From CAYFWF01 sp964346815 (lineage in GTDB: Bacteria; Acidobacteriota; Aminicenantia; Aminicenantales; Aminicenantaceae), in assembly GCA_964346815.1 (NCBI GenBank), contig CAYFWF010000003.1, positions 62,001 to 126,000 of the forward strand: DNA of 64,000 bases, given 5' to 3'. The translations under genes and the position numbers were made by a program. Below, in pieces: positions 1 through 7,966 of the stretch. A model generated the notes under the pieces. That model worked only from the letters and a program-made list of their open reading frames with translations, had not been told where the DNA came from and did not search any database. Positions within the stretch are counted from its first letter, which is position 1. Each line of letters begins with the position of its first letter.

Positions 1-133
1 TGGAAGTCATTTATGGCTCGGGGGAAAGAAGAATCCAAAGCAGAGTAGCTTCCTTCTTCCTTTTTCAATAAAAACCAAGTCAAAGCATTACCGGCGATAT
101 CTGTAACACATTCAGTTTGGAATAAATCTCGTA

Positions 134-139
134 TATAAT
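134..139 (+). promoter_or_regulatory. Candidate -10 box directly before the DHH gene
   Basis: A perfect TATAAT lies 7 nt upstream of the ATG at 147. The expected transcription start is at or next to the ATG, and no purine-rich ribosome site is present between them. No good -35 is seen; the best is TTCAGT at 111-116 with a 17-nt spacer. Confidence 0.4.
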
Positions 140-146
140 TTAAAAA

Positions 147-1169
147 ATGAAGAAATTACTCGATATACTTGAAAGAGACAGGCCTTCATCCATCATTGTC
201 CACAATAATCCCGACCCTGATTCCTTGGCTTCTGCCGTGGCCATGAAGTACCTCCTCAAAAAATTGAGATACAAAAAAGTCAGAATTTACTACGATGGAC
301 TGGTGGGCCGGGCTGAAAATCAGGCCATGATCAGGATATTGAAAATTCCCCTTAGCCGGACGAAAAATATGACCTCTGTAAAAGAACGTCAGTTCATTCT
401 GGTGGACTGTCAGCCGTATACCGGTAATGTCTCTCTTCCGGAAGGAACGTCTCCTGTTGCAGCGATCGATCACCATCCGCGTTCCAGAAAATCGTCCAGA
501 GTTCCCTACCGGGACATCCGCCCCGATTATGGTGCCAGCTCCACCATTATTTATGAGTATTTTGAGTCACTGGATATACCTGTGCCCAGAGACATCGCTA
601 CAGCGTTATTCTATGCCATTTTCAGTGAAACGCAGAGCCTGGGAAGAGAGGGAAGTCAAGCGGATAAAAAGGCTTTTCTCAATCTCCTCCCTAAGATCAA
701 CTTCAATCAGCTCTCAAGAATACAATTTCCAGCCATATCGAAGGAGTTTGTCTGTAATCTCTCCGATGTTCTGGTTAACACGTTTTATTATAAAAATCTT
801 ACTGGTGTCATTCTCGATCAACTGCCCTATCCTGATTTTATCGCCGAGATGGCGGATTTTCTTTTAAGGATAAGAAACATCACTTGGTCCATATGTATTG
901 GCTCGTTCAAAAATCTCATTTATGTTTCTCTGCGGACGACAAATCCTGATGCCAATGCGTCTAAAGTCCTCAAGAGAATTATCCCCCGTTACGGTGCTGC
1001 CGGAGGCCATGATATGATTGCCGGTGCACAAGTGAAGGTCGACCGAAGGAAGAAAAAAAGCGTCGAGACTATAAAGAAACAAATAGTCAGAAAGATCCTC
1101 AAGGAATTGCATCATCAGCCTGCCGAGAGCTTGTTCCGGCTGATCGATAACCAGGAGTTTTTTCTTTGA
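147..1169 (+). CDS. DHH-family phosphoesterase (NrnA/RecJ-like)
   Basis: A 340-residue DHH/DHHA1 phosphoesterase. Visible motifs are HNNPDPDS (about residues 19-26), the signature AIDHH with DHH at 108-110, and a C-terminal GGHDMIAG motif typical of the DHHA1 substrate-binding domain. Family members hydrolyse phosphodiester bonds in short RNA oligonucleotides, cyclic dinucleotides or pAp, using two metal ions bound by the Asp/His motifs; which substrate applies here cannot be read from the sequence. A diadenylate cyclase-like gene lies at 10800-11459, so a role in cyclic-dinucleotide turnover is possible but only inferred. The ATG has no Shine-Dalgarno sequence and follows a TATAAT box by 7 nt, which suggests a leaderless transcript. 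Confidence 0.85.
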   Translation: MKKLLDILERDRPSSIIVHNNPDPDSLASAVAMKYLLKKLRYKKVRIYYDGLVGRAENQAMIRILKIPLSRTKNMTSVKERQFILVDCQPYTGNVSLPEGTSPVAAIDHHPRSRKSSRVPYRDIRPDYGASSTIIYEYFESLDIPVPRDIATALFYAIFSETQSLGREGSQADKKAFLNLLPKINFNQLSRIQFPAISKEFVCNLSDVLVNTFYYKNLTGVILDQLPYPDFIAEMADFLLRIRNITWSICIGSFKNLIYVSLRTTNPDANASKVLKRIIPRYGAAGGHDMIAGAQVKVDRRKKKSVETIKKQIVRKILKELHHQPAESLFRLIDNQEFFL

Positions 1170-1273
1170 CTCTAATGAATGATTCTTCAAGAAGCCGATA
1201 CCTTTGGTTATTCCAGGCTGTTTGTACGGTCGCTGATTCAAAATTATGGCAAAAAATCTCGTTGAATGGGAAT

Positions 1274-1294
1274 AAGTCCTTTTTCGCAGGACGG
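1274..1294. promoter_or_regulatory. Inverted-repeat activator site upstream of the M50 protease
   Basis: GTCCT and AGGAC arms are separated by 7 nt (AAGTCCTTT-TTC-GCAGGACGG). This fits the palindrome seen before other -24/-12 promoters in the window (TTGTCCTGT-N3-ACAGGACAA). Its centre (1284) lies 97 bp upstream of the -24 GG at 1381, the same distance as at 23028/23125. It is one of the weaker matches and is supported mainly by position. Confidence 0.5.
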
Positions 1295-1379
1295 GTTTTC
1301 ACGGATTGCTGGTTATTTGCGGTTCAAAATCAAAGACCATTATCTTAAATTCGATATAAGAGTTAAGTTAGATGGAATT

Positions 1380-1395
1380 TGGCATGTTTCTTGGA
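1380..1395 (+). promoter_or_regulatory. Sigma-54-type -24/-12 promoter for the M50 protease
   Basis: TGGCAT-GTTTC-TTGG with GG at 1381-1382 and exact N10 spacing to the -12 G at 1393. The canonical -12 is TTGC; here the last base is G. The expected start is near 1406, giving a leader of about 80 nt before the ATG at 1485. The 315-nt gap from 1170 to 1484 holds this promoter and its upstream site and no convincing gene. Confidence 0.65.
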
Positions 1396-1484
1396 CTCTT
1401 TTTATTTAGGAATATGTTTGCCGTTTTCCTTTAGCTGCAAACATGCACAGAGATATTCGCAAGACCATCTGAGGAGGCTTTCTT

Positions 1485-2612
1485 ATGTTCGGCAAAGGAA
1501 TCACTTTAGTAAAACTTTTTGGCTTCAAGGTAAAGATTGACTTAAGCTGGCTCATTCTCGGGCTTCTTATAACATGGACTCTGGCTCAAGGCCTTTTTCC
1601 TCATTATTACGAGGGATTTCGAACAGCCACCTATTGGATTATGGGAGTCGCTGGCGCTTTGGGGCTTCTTTTCTCCATTGTGTTCCACGAACTCTGGCAT
1701 TCTCTGATCGCCCGAAAATTTGGACTCACCATGCGCGGCATTACACTCTTTATATTTGGCGGAGTGGCAGAAATGACAGAAGAGCCTCCCAGTCCTAAAG
1801 CCGAATTCTTCATGGCTGTTGCAGGGCCCATATCCAGCGTTATACTAGGCTTGGGACTCTTCGGAATTTTTTTTCTGGGAATAAATGCAGAATGGCCCAA
1901 GTCAGTGACCGGAGTGATCAATTACCTTGCCTTCTTGAATTTGATACTGGCGGGTTTCAATCTGCTCCCTGCCTTTCCCCTGGACGGGGGGCGCGTCCTC
2001 CGTTCTGTCCTTTGGGGATGGAAGGACAACATCCGGTGGGCCACCCAAATCGCTTCAAAGATAGGGGGAGCTTTCGGGATTGGCTTGATCATATTCGGCG
2101 TTTTAGAGCTGTTCCTGGGAAATCTTATAGGCGGAGTCTGGATTGCCGTGATCGGGTTGTTCATAAGAGGAGCCTCGCAGTCAGCCTACCAGCAGATGCT
2201 GATCCGGAGATCCCTGGAAGGGGAAAAAGTCCGGCGCTTCATGAAACCAGACCCAGTCACTGTATCTCCATCCATATCTGTCGAGGATTTGGTCGAAGAT
2301 TATGTCTATAAACATCACTTCAAGATGTATCCGGTTGTCGAAGATGGAAAGCTTGTCGGCTGCGTCACCCTGGGACAGATTAAAACCATACCTAAAGAGG
2401 AAAGGAAAAATCACAAAGTCAGAGAATTGGCCGAAAAATGTTCTGAAAAGAACACTATCGGTCCTGATGAGGATGCCATGAGAGCCCTCACCACGATGAG
2501 AAAGACGAACTCCAGCCGCCTCATGGTAGTAGAAGGAGACAAGCTGGTAGGAGTGATCGCACTCAAAGACATGATGGGACTGCTGTCTCTTAAAATAGAC
2601 CTGGAGGAATAG
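1485..2612 (+). CDS. M50 site-2-type protease with CBS domains
   Basis: A 375-residue membrane zinc metalloprotease of the S2P/SpoIVFB group. The HExxH motif HELWH is at residues 68-72 in the second transmembrane region, and the second metal motif is seen as NLLPAFPLDGGR around 158-169. At least five hydrophobic segments occupy residues 20-225. The C-terminal third carries two CBS-type repeats (KVRRFMKPDPVTVSP and a second unit ending GVIALKDMM). Such proteins cleave substrates inside the membrane, often anti-sigma factors, and the CBS pair may sense adenine nucleotides. RBS GAGGAGG precedes the ATG. A sigma-54-type promoter lies about 100 bp upstream, which places it in the proposed stress regulon. 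Confidence 0.9.
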   Translation: MFGKGITLVKLFGFKVKIDLSWLILGLLITWTLAQGLFPHYYEGFRTATYWIMGVAGALGLLFSIVFHELWHSLIARKFGLTMRGITLFIFGGVAEMTEEPPSPKAEFFMAVAGPISSVILGLGLFGIFFLGINAEWPKSVTGVINYLAFLNLILAGFNLLPAFPLDGGRVLRSVLWGWKDNIRWATQIASKIGGAFGIGLIIFGVLELFLGNLIGGVWIAVIGLFIRGASQSAYQQMLIRRSLEGEKVRRFMKPDPVTVSPSISVEDLVEDYVYKHHFKMYPVVEDGKLVGCVTLGQIKTIPKEERKNHKVRELAEKCSEKNTIGPDEDAMRALTTMRKTNSSRLMVVEGDKLVGVIALKDMMGLLSLKIDLEE

Positions 2613-2654
2613 GCCGGGCAGCAAAATTGAATTCTGAAGAAAAATAAACGTAAG

Positions 2655-2979
2655 AGATTGTCCCAAAGTGGCGGGAATGATGTATCAATTTAAAGAGCAG
2701 GAAAATATCTTCGCTTTAGTTCAGATTTTAAACGCCATTCCTTCACCGCCCTTCTCGGCGCCTGCGGAACTCCGCATGATCAATCCAAATCATTGGTTTT
2801 TATCCTGTGTTAATCCGAGTCCTAAATTTTTGGAATGGTCGTGCTCAATACATCCTCGGCGTCCGACAGGATCGGATTCCCTCGAAGGACGGCTCTGGAA
2901 GGTTAAATCTTCAATGTCGCTTCGACATTTCCCTGCTCTTTTATTCACACTTTATTTTCCGTCACTTTGGGACAAATCC
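2655..2979. mobile_element. MITE-like element with about 55-bp imperfect terminal inverted repeats
   Basis: The left end (from 2655) and the reverse complement of the right end (to 2979) both read GATT(T)GTCCCAAAGTGRCGG. After about 15 less conserved bases both continue with AAAGAGCAGGRAAATRTC (left 2692-2709; right about 2924-2941). The element is flanked by near-identical direct repeats AAACGTAAG (2646-2654) and AAACGTTAAG (2980-2989), consistent with a target-site duplication. It contains no transposase. An ORF at 2668-2988 spans it but starts and ends in the repeats and looks like no protein. It fills the gap between the M50 protease and the gene at 3013. Confidence 0.7.
2708..2777 (+). 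repeat. Dispersed repeat, copy A, with TGCGGA-AC-TCCGCA hairpin
   Basis: About 70 bp inside the MITE-like element match 63001-63068 with roughly 80 percent identity by eye. Shared blocks are TTCGCT, TCAGATTTTA, ACGCCA, CTTCTCGG and TGCGGAACTCCGCAT. The last block is a 6-bp stem with a 2-nt loop. Confidence 0.6.
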
Positions 2980-3012
2980 AAACGTTAAGTTAATTTATTA
3001 AGGAGGCAATTT

Positions 3013-3300
3013 ATGGACAAAAAAGAAGCCTATCAAGAAAAATGGGAAGCCCAACTCAATCAGCTACGGGCCAAGATCGATGAATTGGCCGCTAAAGCTG
3101 ACCAAGGAAGAGCAGAGGCAAAAATCGAATATGCGGAAGGGATGGAGGCTTTGAGGACAAAGCAGGAAGAGGTGAAGAATAAACTGAAAGAATTGAAAGA
3201 GGCCGGAGGAGAAGCTTCCAAAGACCTCAAGGCAGGAGTGGAAAGTGCCCTGTTTGATTTGAAAAGGGCTGTGGAAAGCGCTGTCTCAAAATTCAAATGA
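3013..3300 (+). CDS. Small coiled-coil protein
   Basis: A 95-residue, highly charged, Lys/Glu/Ala-rich protein predicted to be almost entirely helical with heptad periodicity. It resembles the small sll1863-type stress-response coiled-coil proteins in length and composition, but no catalytic motif is present and the function is not known. A strong RBS (AAGGAGG) lies 8 nt before the ATG. The gene sits immediately downstream of the MITE-like element, so its transcription may come from or be affected by the right end of that element. Confidence 0.75.
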   Translation: MDKKEAYQEKWEAQLNQLRAKIDELAAKADQGRAEAKIEYAEGMEALRTKQEEVKNKLKELKEAGGEASKDLKAGVESALFDLKRAVESAVSKFK

Positions 3301-3383
3301 TCCTGTGATTCTCTAACTCGTTCTTCTTCCGAAAATAGCAGATCTCAGTTCTAAGAATTTTAAGAAACTCCCGAAAAAAAGGA

Positions 3384-6134
3384 ATGAATCACGAAATTAA
3401 ATCCCATCATAAAGAACCTTCTTCTGAAACGGTCGATACCAAGAATTTGCCCAGGCATGCCTGGTCCTGGTCAAAGGAAAAATTACTTGAGCACTTCGGT
3501 GTTTCTCCTGATAAAGGATTGGCTCAGGCTGAGGCAAAAAAGCGGCTCAAGGTTTCTGGATACAACCGCCTTCAAAAGACCAAGAAAAAAAGTGCCTGGG
3601 AAATTCTCGTTAATCAGTTCAAAAGCCTTCTCATCATTATTCTTGCTGCCGCAACGGGCATTTCCTTTATACTGGGAGACTGGATAGAAGGGACTGCCAT
3701 TGGTGTGGCAATCGTCATTTTCGTCGTTATAGGATTTTTCACCGAGCTAAGGGCCGTGCGTTCCATAGAGGCTCTGAGACAGTTGGGAGCGGTGAACACA
3801 AAAGTCAGACGCGGTGGAACCCTGAAGGAAATTCCCGCACAAAAGCTGGTCCCTGGAGATATCGTTGCCGTGGAGGGAGGGGATATCATCACCGCAGACC
3901 TTCGCTTGATCCAGGCGTCAAAACTGCAGGCGGACGAAGCTGTGCTGACTGGAGAATCCCTTCCGGTCGAAAAGGAAGAGAGGAAGCTGGAAAAAGACGC
4001 ACCGCTGGGGGAAAGAGTCAACATGCTCTTCAAGGGAACATCCATAACCCGTGGGACCGGAGAAGCTCTGGCTGTGGCAACGGGCATGGAAACCGAGCTG
4101 GGGAAGATCTCTTTCCTGGTGGAGGAAACTGGAGAAGAAGAATTCACTCCTCTGGAAAAACGTCTGAACCGGCTAGGGCACAAACTCATTTGGCTGACCG
4201 GCATCATGGCCGTCCTGATTGCCGGCGTGGGAATTTTTTCGGGCAAGGCCATCTACCTGATGATCAAAACATCTGTTATCCTGGCTATTGCCGCTATTCC
4301 CGAAGGCCTTCCTATCGTTGCTACCATTGCCCTGGCCCGTGGGGTCTGGCGGATGGCCCGAAAGAATGCCCTGGTGGAACGTCTCTCTTCGGTGGAAACC
4401 TTAGGAACGACAGATATCATCTGTACCGATAAGACCGGGACCTTGACCGAGGGTCAGATGACTGCAACCCAGATCATAGCCGATTCTCGCAAAATCAAAA
4501 TCAAAAGCGACGGCCACGGCGGCACAGATAAATTTTTCCAGAATGATGAAGCGGTCGATCCTTCTCAGGATGAAATCCTCAAGGATCTGCTCACGGTTGG
4601 TTTGCTCTGCAACAATGCGTCCTTACAGGAAAATTCCGAAGAAGAAATCAAGGGAGTGGGTGAACCCCTTGAGGTCGCTCTTCTGGTGGCAGGACATAAG
4701 GCAGGATTGGACCGCACTCAGCTGCTCGATTCCCTCCCAGAATTGAAAGAGATTTCCTTTGATCCGGAAACCAAGATGATGGCCACCTTTCATCGGAAGA
4801 ACGGCCGGTACAAGGTGGCGGTCAAAGGAGCTCCTGAATCCATCCTCGAGGCTTCTTCTTATATTCAAACCGATGAAGGCAGAAAAAAATTGGAGGAACA
4901 GCGCCGGAATGACTTACTCAGCCAAAATCAAGAGATGGCTCAAAACGGTCTGCGCATTCTCGCTTTCGCCTTCAAAGAAACGGCCGATGAAAAGAGCGAT
5001 CCCTATAAGGATCTGGTTTTCATCGGTTTGATCGGCCTTGTGGATCCTCCTCGAATCGGCGTCCAGGATGCCATTAATAAGTGTACCGAGGCAGGAGTCA
5101 AAGTGGTCATGGTCACTGGTGACCAGCCCGAAACAGCGCGGGCGATTGCCTCGGCTCTTCGTCTCTTCGATAAGAATGAGGATGAGGTCATCCAAAGCCA
5201 TGAGATCAAGGCTTACCACGATTTGAGCGATGAGGGAAGAAACCGCCTCACCAATGCTTCGGTATTTGCCAGGGTCAGTCCCAAGCAGAAACTCGACCTG
5301 ATCGATATCCATCAAAAGAACGGCTCTATCGTGGCTATGACCGGCGATGGAGTGAATGATGCACCTGCCCTGAAAAAAGCGGATATCGGCGTGGCCATGG
5401 GAAAAAAAGGGACCCAGGTCGCTCAACAAGCCGCGGACATGGTGTTGAAAGATGATGCCTTCTCCACCATTGTCAGCGCCATATCTCAAGGGCGGGTGAT
5501 ATTCGAAAACATCCGAAAATTCATTTCTTATCTGCTCTCCTGTAATCTGGGCTCGCTGCTGAGCGTCACTTTTGCTTCTCTCGCTAATCTTCCTCTGCCT
5601 GTACTTCCCCTCCAGATATTGTTCCTCAATTTAGTCACCGATGTCTTCCCTGCTATTGCCTTGGGCCTGGGAGAGGCCGATCCTGAGATCATGAACCGCC
5701 CTCCCCGCAAAAAGGATGAACCCATACTGTCACGCTCCCATTGGATCTTTATCGGGTGGTTTGGAGTTACCATATCTTTGTGCGTTATCACAGCCATGAT
5801 GATTGCGCTCGAAGCGCTGGGGGCCTCCGCTTCCCGAGCCATCACGATTTCCTTCCTCACCCTGGGTTTTGCCAGAGTCTGGAATGTTTTCAATATGAGG
5901 GAAACGAATTCGGGTCTTATTAAAAATGACGTCACGCTCAATCCCTTCACTTACGGAGCATTGGCTGTTTGTATCGGTCTGCTTTTAGCCGCTGTCTACC
6001 TTCCCGGTCTTGCCGATGTGCTCCGGGTAATGAGGCCGAGCGGGAAAGAGTGGTCCTTAATCATAGGGATGAGCCTGTTCCCGCTCATCGTTGGGCAGAT
6101 ATCTAAATCGATAAAATGGAAAAAATATTTTTGA
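3384..6134 (+). CDS. P2-type cation-transporting ATPase (Ca2+/H+ type)
   Basis: A 916-residue P-type ATPase. In order: N-terminal cation-ATPase domain (AWSWSKEKLLEHF), actuator loop with TGES (LTGESLPVEKEE), M4 motif IPEGLP, phosphorylation site DKTGTLT, nucleotide-binding domain with KGAPE, hinge TGDGVNDAP and six C-terminal membrane helices. M6 carries NLVTD, a motif of SERCA/PMR1-type Ca2+ pumps. It probably exports Ca2+ or a similar cation from the cytoplasm using ATP; the exact ion is inferred. The RBS AAAGGA is very close to the ATG, so the start is moderately certain. Confidence 0.93.
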   Translation: MNHEIKSHHKEPSSETVDTKNLPRHAWSWSKEKLLEHFGVSPDKGLAQAEAKKRLKVSGYNRLQKTKKKSAWEILVNQFKSLLIIILAAATGISFILGDWIEGTAIGVAIVIFVVIGFFTELRAVRSIEALRQLGAVNTKVRRGGTLKEIPAQKLVPGDIVAVEGGDIITADLRLIQASKLQADEAVLTGESLPVEKEERKLEKDAPLGERVNMLFKGTSITRGTGEALAVATGMETELGKISFLVEETGEEEFTPLEKRLNRLGHKLIWLTGIMAVLIAGVGIFSGKAIYLMIKTSVILAIAAIPEGLPIVATIALARGVWRMARKNALVERLSSVETLGTTDIICTDKTGTLTEGQMTATQIIADSRKIKIKSDGHGGTDKFFQNDEAVDPSQDEILKDLLTVGLLCNNASLQENSEEEIKGVGEPLEVALLVAGHKAGLDRTQLLDSLPELKEISFDPETKMMATFHRKNGRYKVAVKGAPESILEASSYIQTDEGRKKLEEQRRNDLLSQNQEMAQNGLRILAFAFKETADEKSDPYKDLVFIGLIGLVDPPRIGVQDAINKCTEAGVKVVMVTGDQPETARAIASALRLFDKNEDEVIQSHEIKAYHDLSDEGRNRLTNASVFARVSPKQKLDLIDIHQKNGSIVAMTGDGVNDAPALKKADIGVAMGKKGTQVAQQAADMVLKDDAFSTIVSAISQGRVIFENIRKFISYLLSCNLGSLLSVTFASLANLPLPVLPLQILFLNLVTDVFPAIALGLGEADPEIMNRPPRKKDEPILSRSHWIFIGWFGVTISLCVITAMMIALEALGASASRAITISFLTLGFARVWNVFNMRETNSGLIKNDVTLNPFTYGALAVCIGLLLAAVYLPGLADVLRVMRPSGKEWSLIIGMSLFPLIVGQISKSIKWKKYF

Positions 6135-6195
6135 CCAAGAAAATGGTTCTCAATTTTTTTCGATCATTTAGTCTTGACAAAAAGGAGGTTCAATT

Positions 6196-6567
6196 ATGTG
6201 GATATTCAGATATTTTTTGCCGGGAATATTTGCGGTTGCCTTGGGAATTTTTGTCGCTCAGAATATCAATCAAGCGGTAACCATTCATTTTCTGTTTTGG
6301 AGGTTTTACGACATCCCTCTCGTCTTGATTATAGCCGTATCGTTTGTCATCGGATTTTTCATTCGCTACTACGCCGTTTTTGTCAGGTGGTTGGACAGAA
6401 AGCGGCTGGAACGGGCAACGCAAAGGATTATGGAAGCTCATAAAGCCGAGGAGGATTTGAAAGTAAATAAGAATTATTCAAAAGAGATCGAAGAAGCGGC
6501 TGAGGAAAGGATGAAAGAGAGAATGGCGGAAGAGGAGAAGAAGAGAGGGACCGAAGAAGAAAAATGA
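6196..6567 (+). CDS. LapA-domain (DUF1049) inner-membrane protein
   Basis: A 123-residue protein with two N-terminal transmembrane helices (about residues 5-20 and 36-57) separated by a short loop, then a charged, Glu/Lys/Arg-rich coiled coil to the C-terminus. This is the layout of LapA-domain proteins, which in enterobacteria join LapB in controlling LPS assembly with FtsH. No LapB-like TPR gene is adjacent, so the LPS role is only a family suggestion. A strong RBS (AAAAAGGAGG, 6179-6188) precedes the ATG. The gene follows the cation ATPase by 61 nt. Confidence 0.75.
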   Translation: MWIFRYFLPGIFAVALGIFVAQNINQAVTIHFLFWRFYDIPLVLIIAVSFVIGFFIRYYAVFVRWLDRKRLERATQRIMEAHKAEEDLKVNKNYSKEIEEAAEERMKERMAEEEKKRGTEEEK

Positions 6568-6620
6568 GCATGCATGTGCAATATAATGGGAATGGAATTT
6601 TATTCCCAGAGGATTGAAAA

Positions 6621-7772
6621 ATGGATTTGATAAAAAAAAGTGATTTGAAAAACTTGATGGGGGTCAAAAAAGACTGGTGTGTTTCGATTTACATGCCGGC
6701 ACAGAAAGCCGGAAGGGAAAAGAGGCAGAATCCCATTCTTTTTAAAAACCTGGCCAAAAAAGCGGAGAGGCAGCTCAGTCAGGCCGGAATCCCGGATAAA
6801 GAGAAGCAAGAAATACTGCAGCGGGCTCAAGACCTTCTCAAAAATCGCTCTTTCTGGCAGTATCAGAGCCAAGGGCTGGCTTCCTTTCTTTCCATAGGAT
6901 TGTTTCAGACTTTGCGTCTCCCTGAAAGATTCGAAAAATTGGCAGTGGTGGCCAAACGCTTTCATCTCAAGCCCCTTTTGCCGTTACTGACCAGCGGAGG
7001 AAATTTTTTTGTGCTCTCGTTGAGTCAAAATGAAGTCCGGCTTCTTCGGGGCACGCGTTATGGATTGAGTGTCGTTCAGTTGGATGAAGTCCCAGGGAGC
7101 CTCATCGAAGCATTGAAATATGATGAGCCGGACACACAGCTCCAATTCCATACCGGAACGCGGCACGGAAAAGGAAAGAGGGCTGCCGTTTTTCACGGAC
7201 ACGGCGCCGGTGTGGATGATAAAAAAGAAGATCTGTTGCATTATTTTCAAAGAGTTGATAAAGGACTCCAGGATATCCTTAGAGAAGAAGATGCCCCGAT
7301 GGTTTTGGCTTCGGTCGATTATTATTGGCCGATTTACAAAGAAGCCAATTCTTATTCTCATTTGGCCGATGAGGGAATCAAAGGGAATCCCGAAGAGATT
7401 GGGGAAGACGAACTGCACCAGCGGGCATGGAGAATTGTTCAGCCAATTTTTGCAAAAAAACAAGCCGAATCTCTTGAAGAATTCAGGGAATATCAAGCTG
7501 GATCACGGACATCGAGCGATCTGAAAGTGGTCGTTCCTGCAGCCCACCAAGGGAGAATAGCCCTGTTGTTCGTTGCGCTGGGTGTTCAAAGATGGGGCGT
7601 TTATAACCCTAGAAAGAATGAGGTCCTTGTGCATGAAAAGGCTCGGGCAGCCAACCAGGATCTACTCGACTTAGCCGCCATTCAGACATTTTTGAACGGG
7701 GGTGCGGCCTATGCTCTGGCTCCTGAAAACATGCCCGATCGAGTTCCCATAGCAGCAGTGTTCCGCTATTGA
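6621..7772 (+). CDS. BaeRF-type (eRF1-like) domain protein
   Basis: A 383-residue protein resembling the bacterial/archaeal release-factor-like (BaeRF) families: N-terminal SIYMPAQKAGREKRQNPI, a middle block FFVLSLSQNEVRLLRG, and a C-terminal domain ending GGAAYALAPENMPDRVP with a short FRY tail. BaeRF families are related to eRF1 core domains and have been proposed to act on stalled or hibernating ribosomes, but no biochemical role is established for this subfamily. It lies in a stretch rich in stress genes (LapA-like, LysM-like lipoprotein, PRC-barrel, Hsp20). RBS GAGG lies 8 nt before the ATG. A TATAAT at 6582-6587 is a possible promoter. Confidence 0.75.
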   Translation: MDLIKKSDLKNLMGVKKDWCVSIYMPAQKAGREKRQNPILFKNLAKKAERQLSQAGIPDKEKQEILQRAQDLLKNRSFWQYQSQGLASFLSIGLFQTLRLPERFEKLAVVAKRFHLKPLLPLLTSGGNFFVLSLSQNEVRLLRGTRYGLSVVQLDEVPGSLIEALKYDEPDTQLQFHTGTRHGKGKRAAVFHGHGAGVDDKKEDLLHYFQRVDKGLQDILREEDAPMVLASVDYYWPIYKEANSYSHLADEGIKGNPEEIGEDELHQRAWRIVQPIFAKKQAESLEEFREYQAGSRTSSDLKVVVPAAHQGRIALLFVALGVQRWGVYNPRKNEVLVHEKARAANQDLLDLAAIQTFLNGGAAYALAPENMPDRVPIAAVFRY

Positions 7773-7804
7773 CCTGATCTGTTTTATTCCCGTCCAACAA
7801 AAAT

Positions 7805-7825
7805 TTGTCTTGTAGAACAGGACAA
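7805..7825. promoter_or_regulatory. Inverted-repeat activator site upstream of the LysM-like lipoprotein
   Basis: TTGTCTTGT-AGA-ACAGGACAA; the arms match at 8 of 9 positions. This is the most symmetrical example in the window. Its centre (7815) is 91 bp upstream of the -24 GG at 7906. A second, partial site (ACTG-GA-ACAG at about 7888-7897) sits next to the promoter. Confidence 0.65.
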
Positions 7826-7904
7826 TTTTACTTTTTTTATCGTTCAGAATTGGATTTCTTCTTTTGTTCCCCTAGAAAAATCCGTGTACTGGAACAGACT
7901 GATT

Positions 7905-7920
7905 TGGCATGTTTTTTGTA
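7905..7920 (+). promoter_or_regulatory. Sigma-54-type -24/-12 promoter for the LysM-like lipoprotein
   Basis: TGGCAT-GTTTT-TTGT with GG at 7906-7907 and the -12 G at 7918, exact N10 spacing. The expected start is near 7931, leaving a leader that contains the RBS AGAGGAGG at 7953-7960. Confidence 0.65.
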
Positions 7921-7966
7921 CATATCAAAGTAAAGAAAAATGTTTGACAAACAGAGGAGGTTTTGG

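Noticed and set aside
1..48. Short reading frame at the window start ending in TAG (WKSFMARGKEESKAE)
   Set aside because: Other frames are equally open for a similar length and nothing in the 15 residues is recognisable, so the upstream gene cannot be assigned.
2668..2988. 106-codon frame
   Set aside because: It lies almost wholly inside the MITE-like element, has no RBS and no protein-like pattern.
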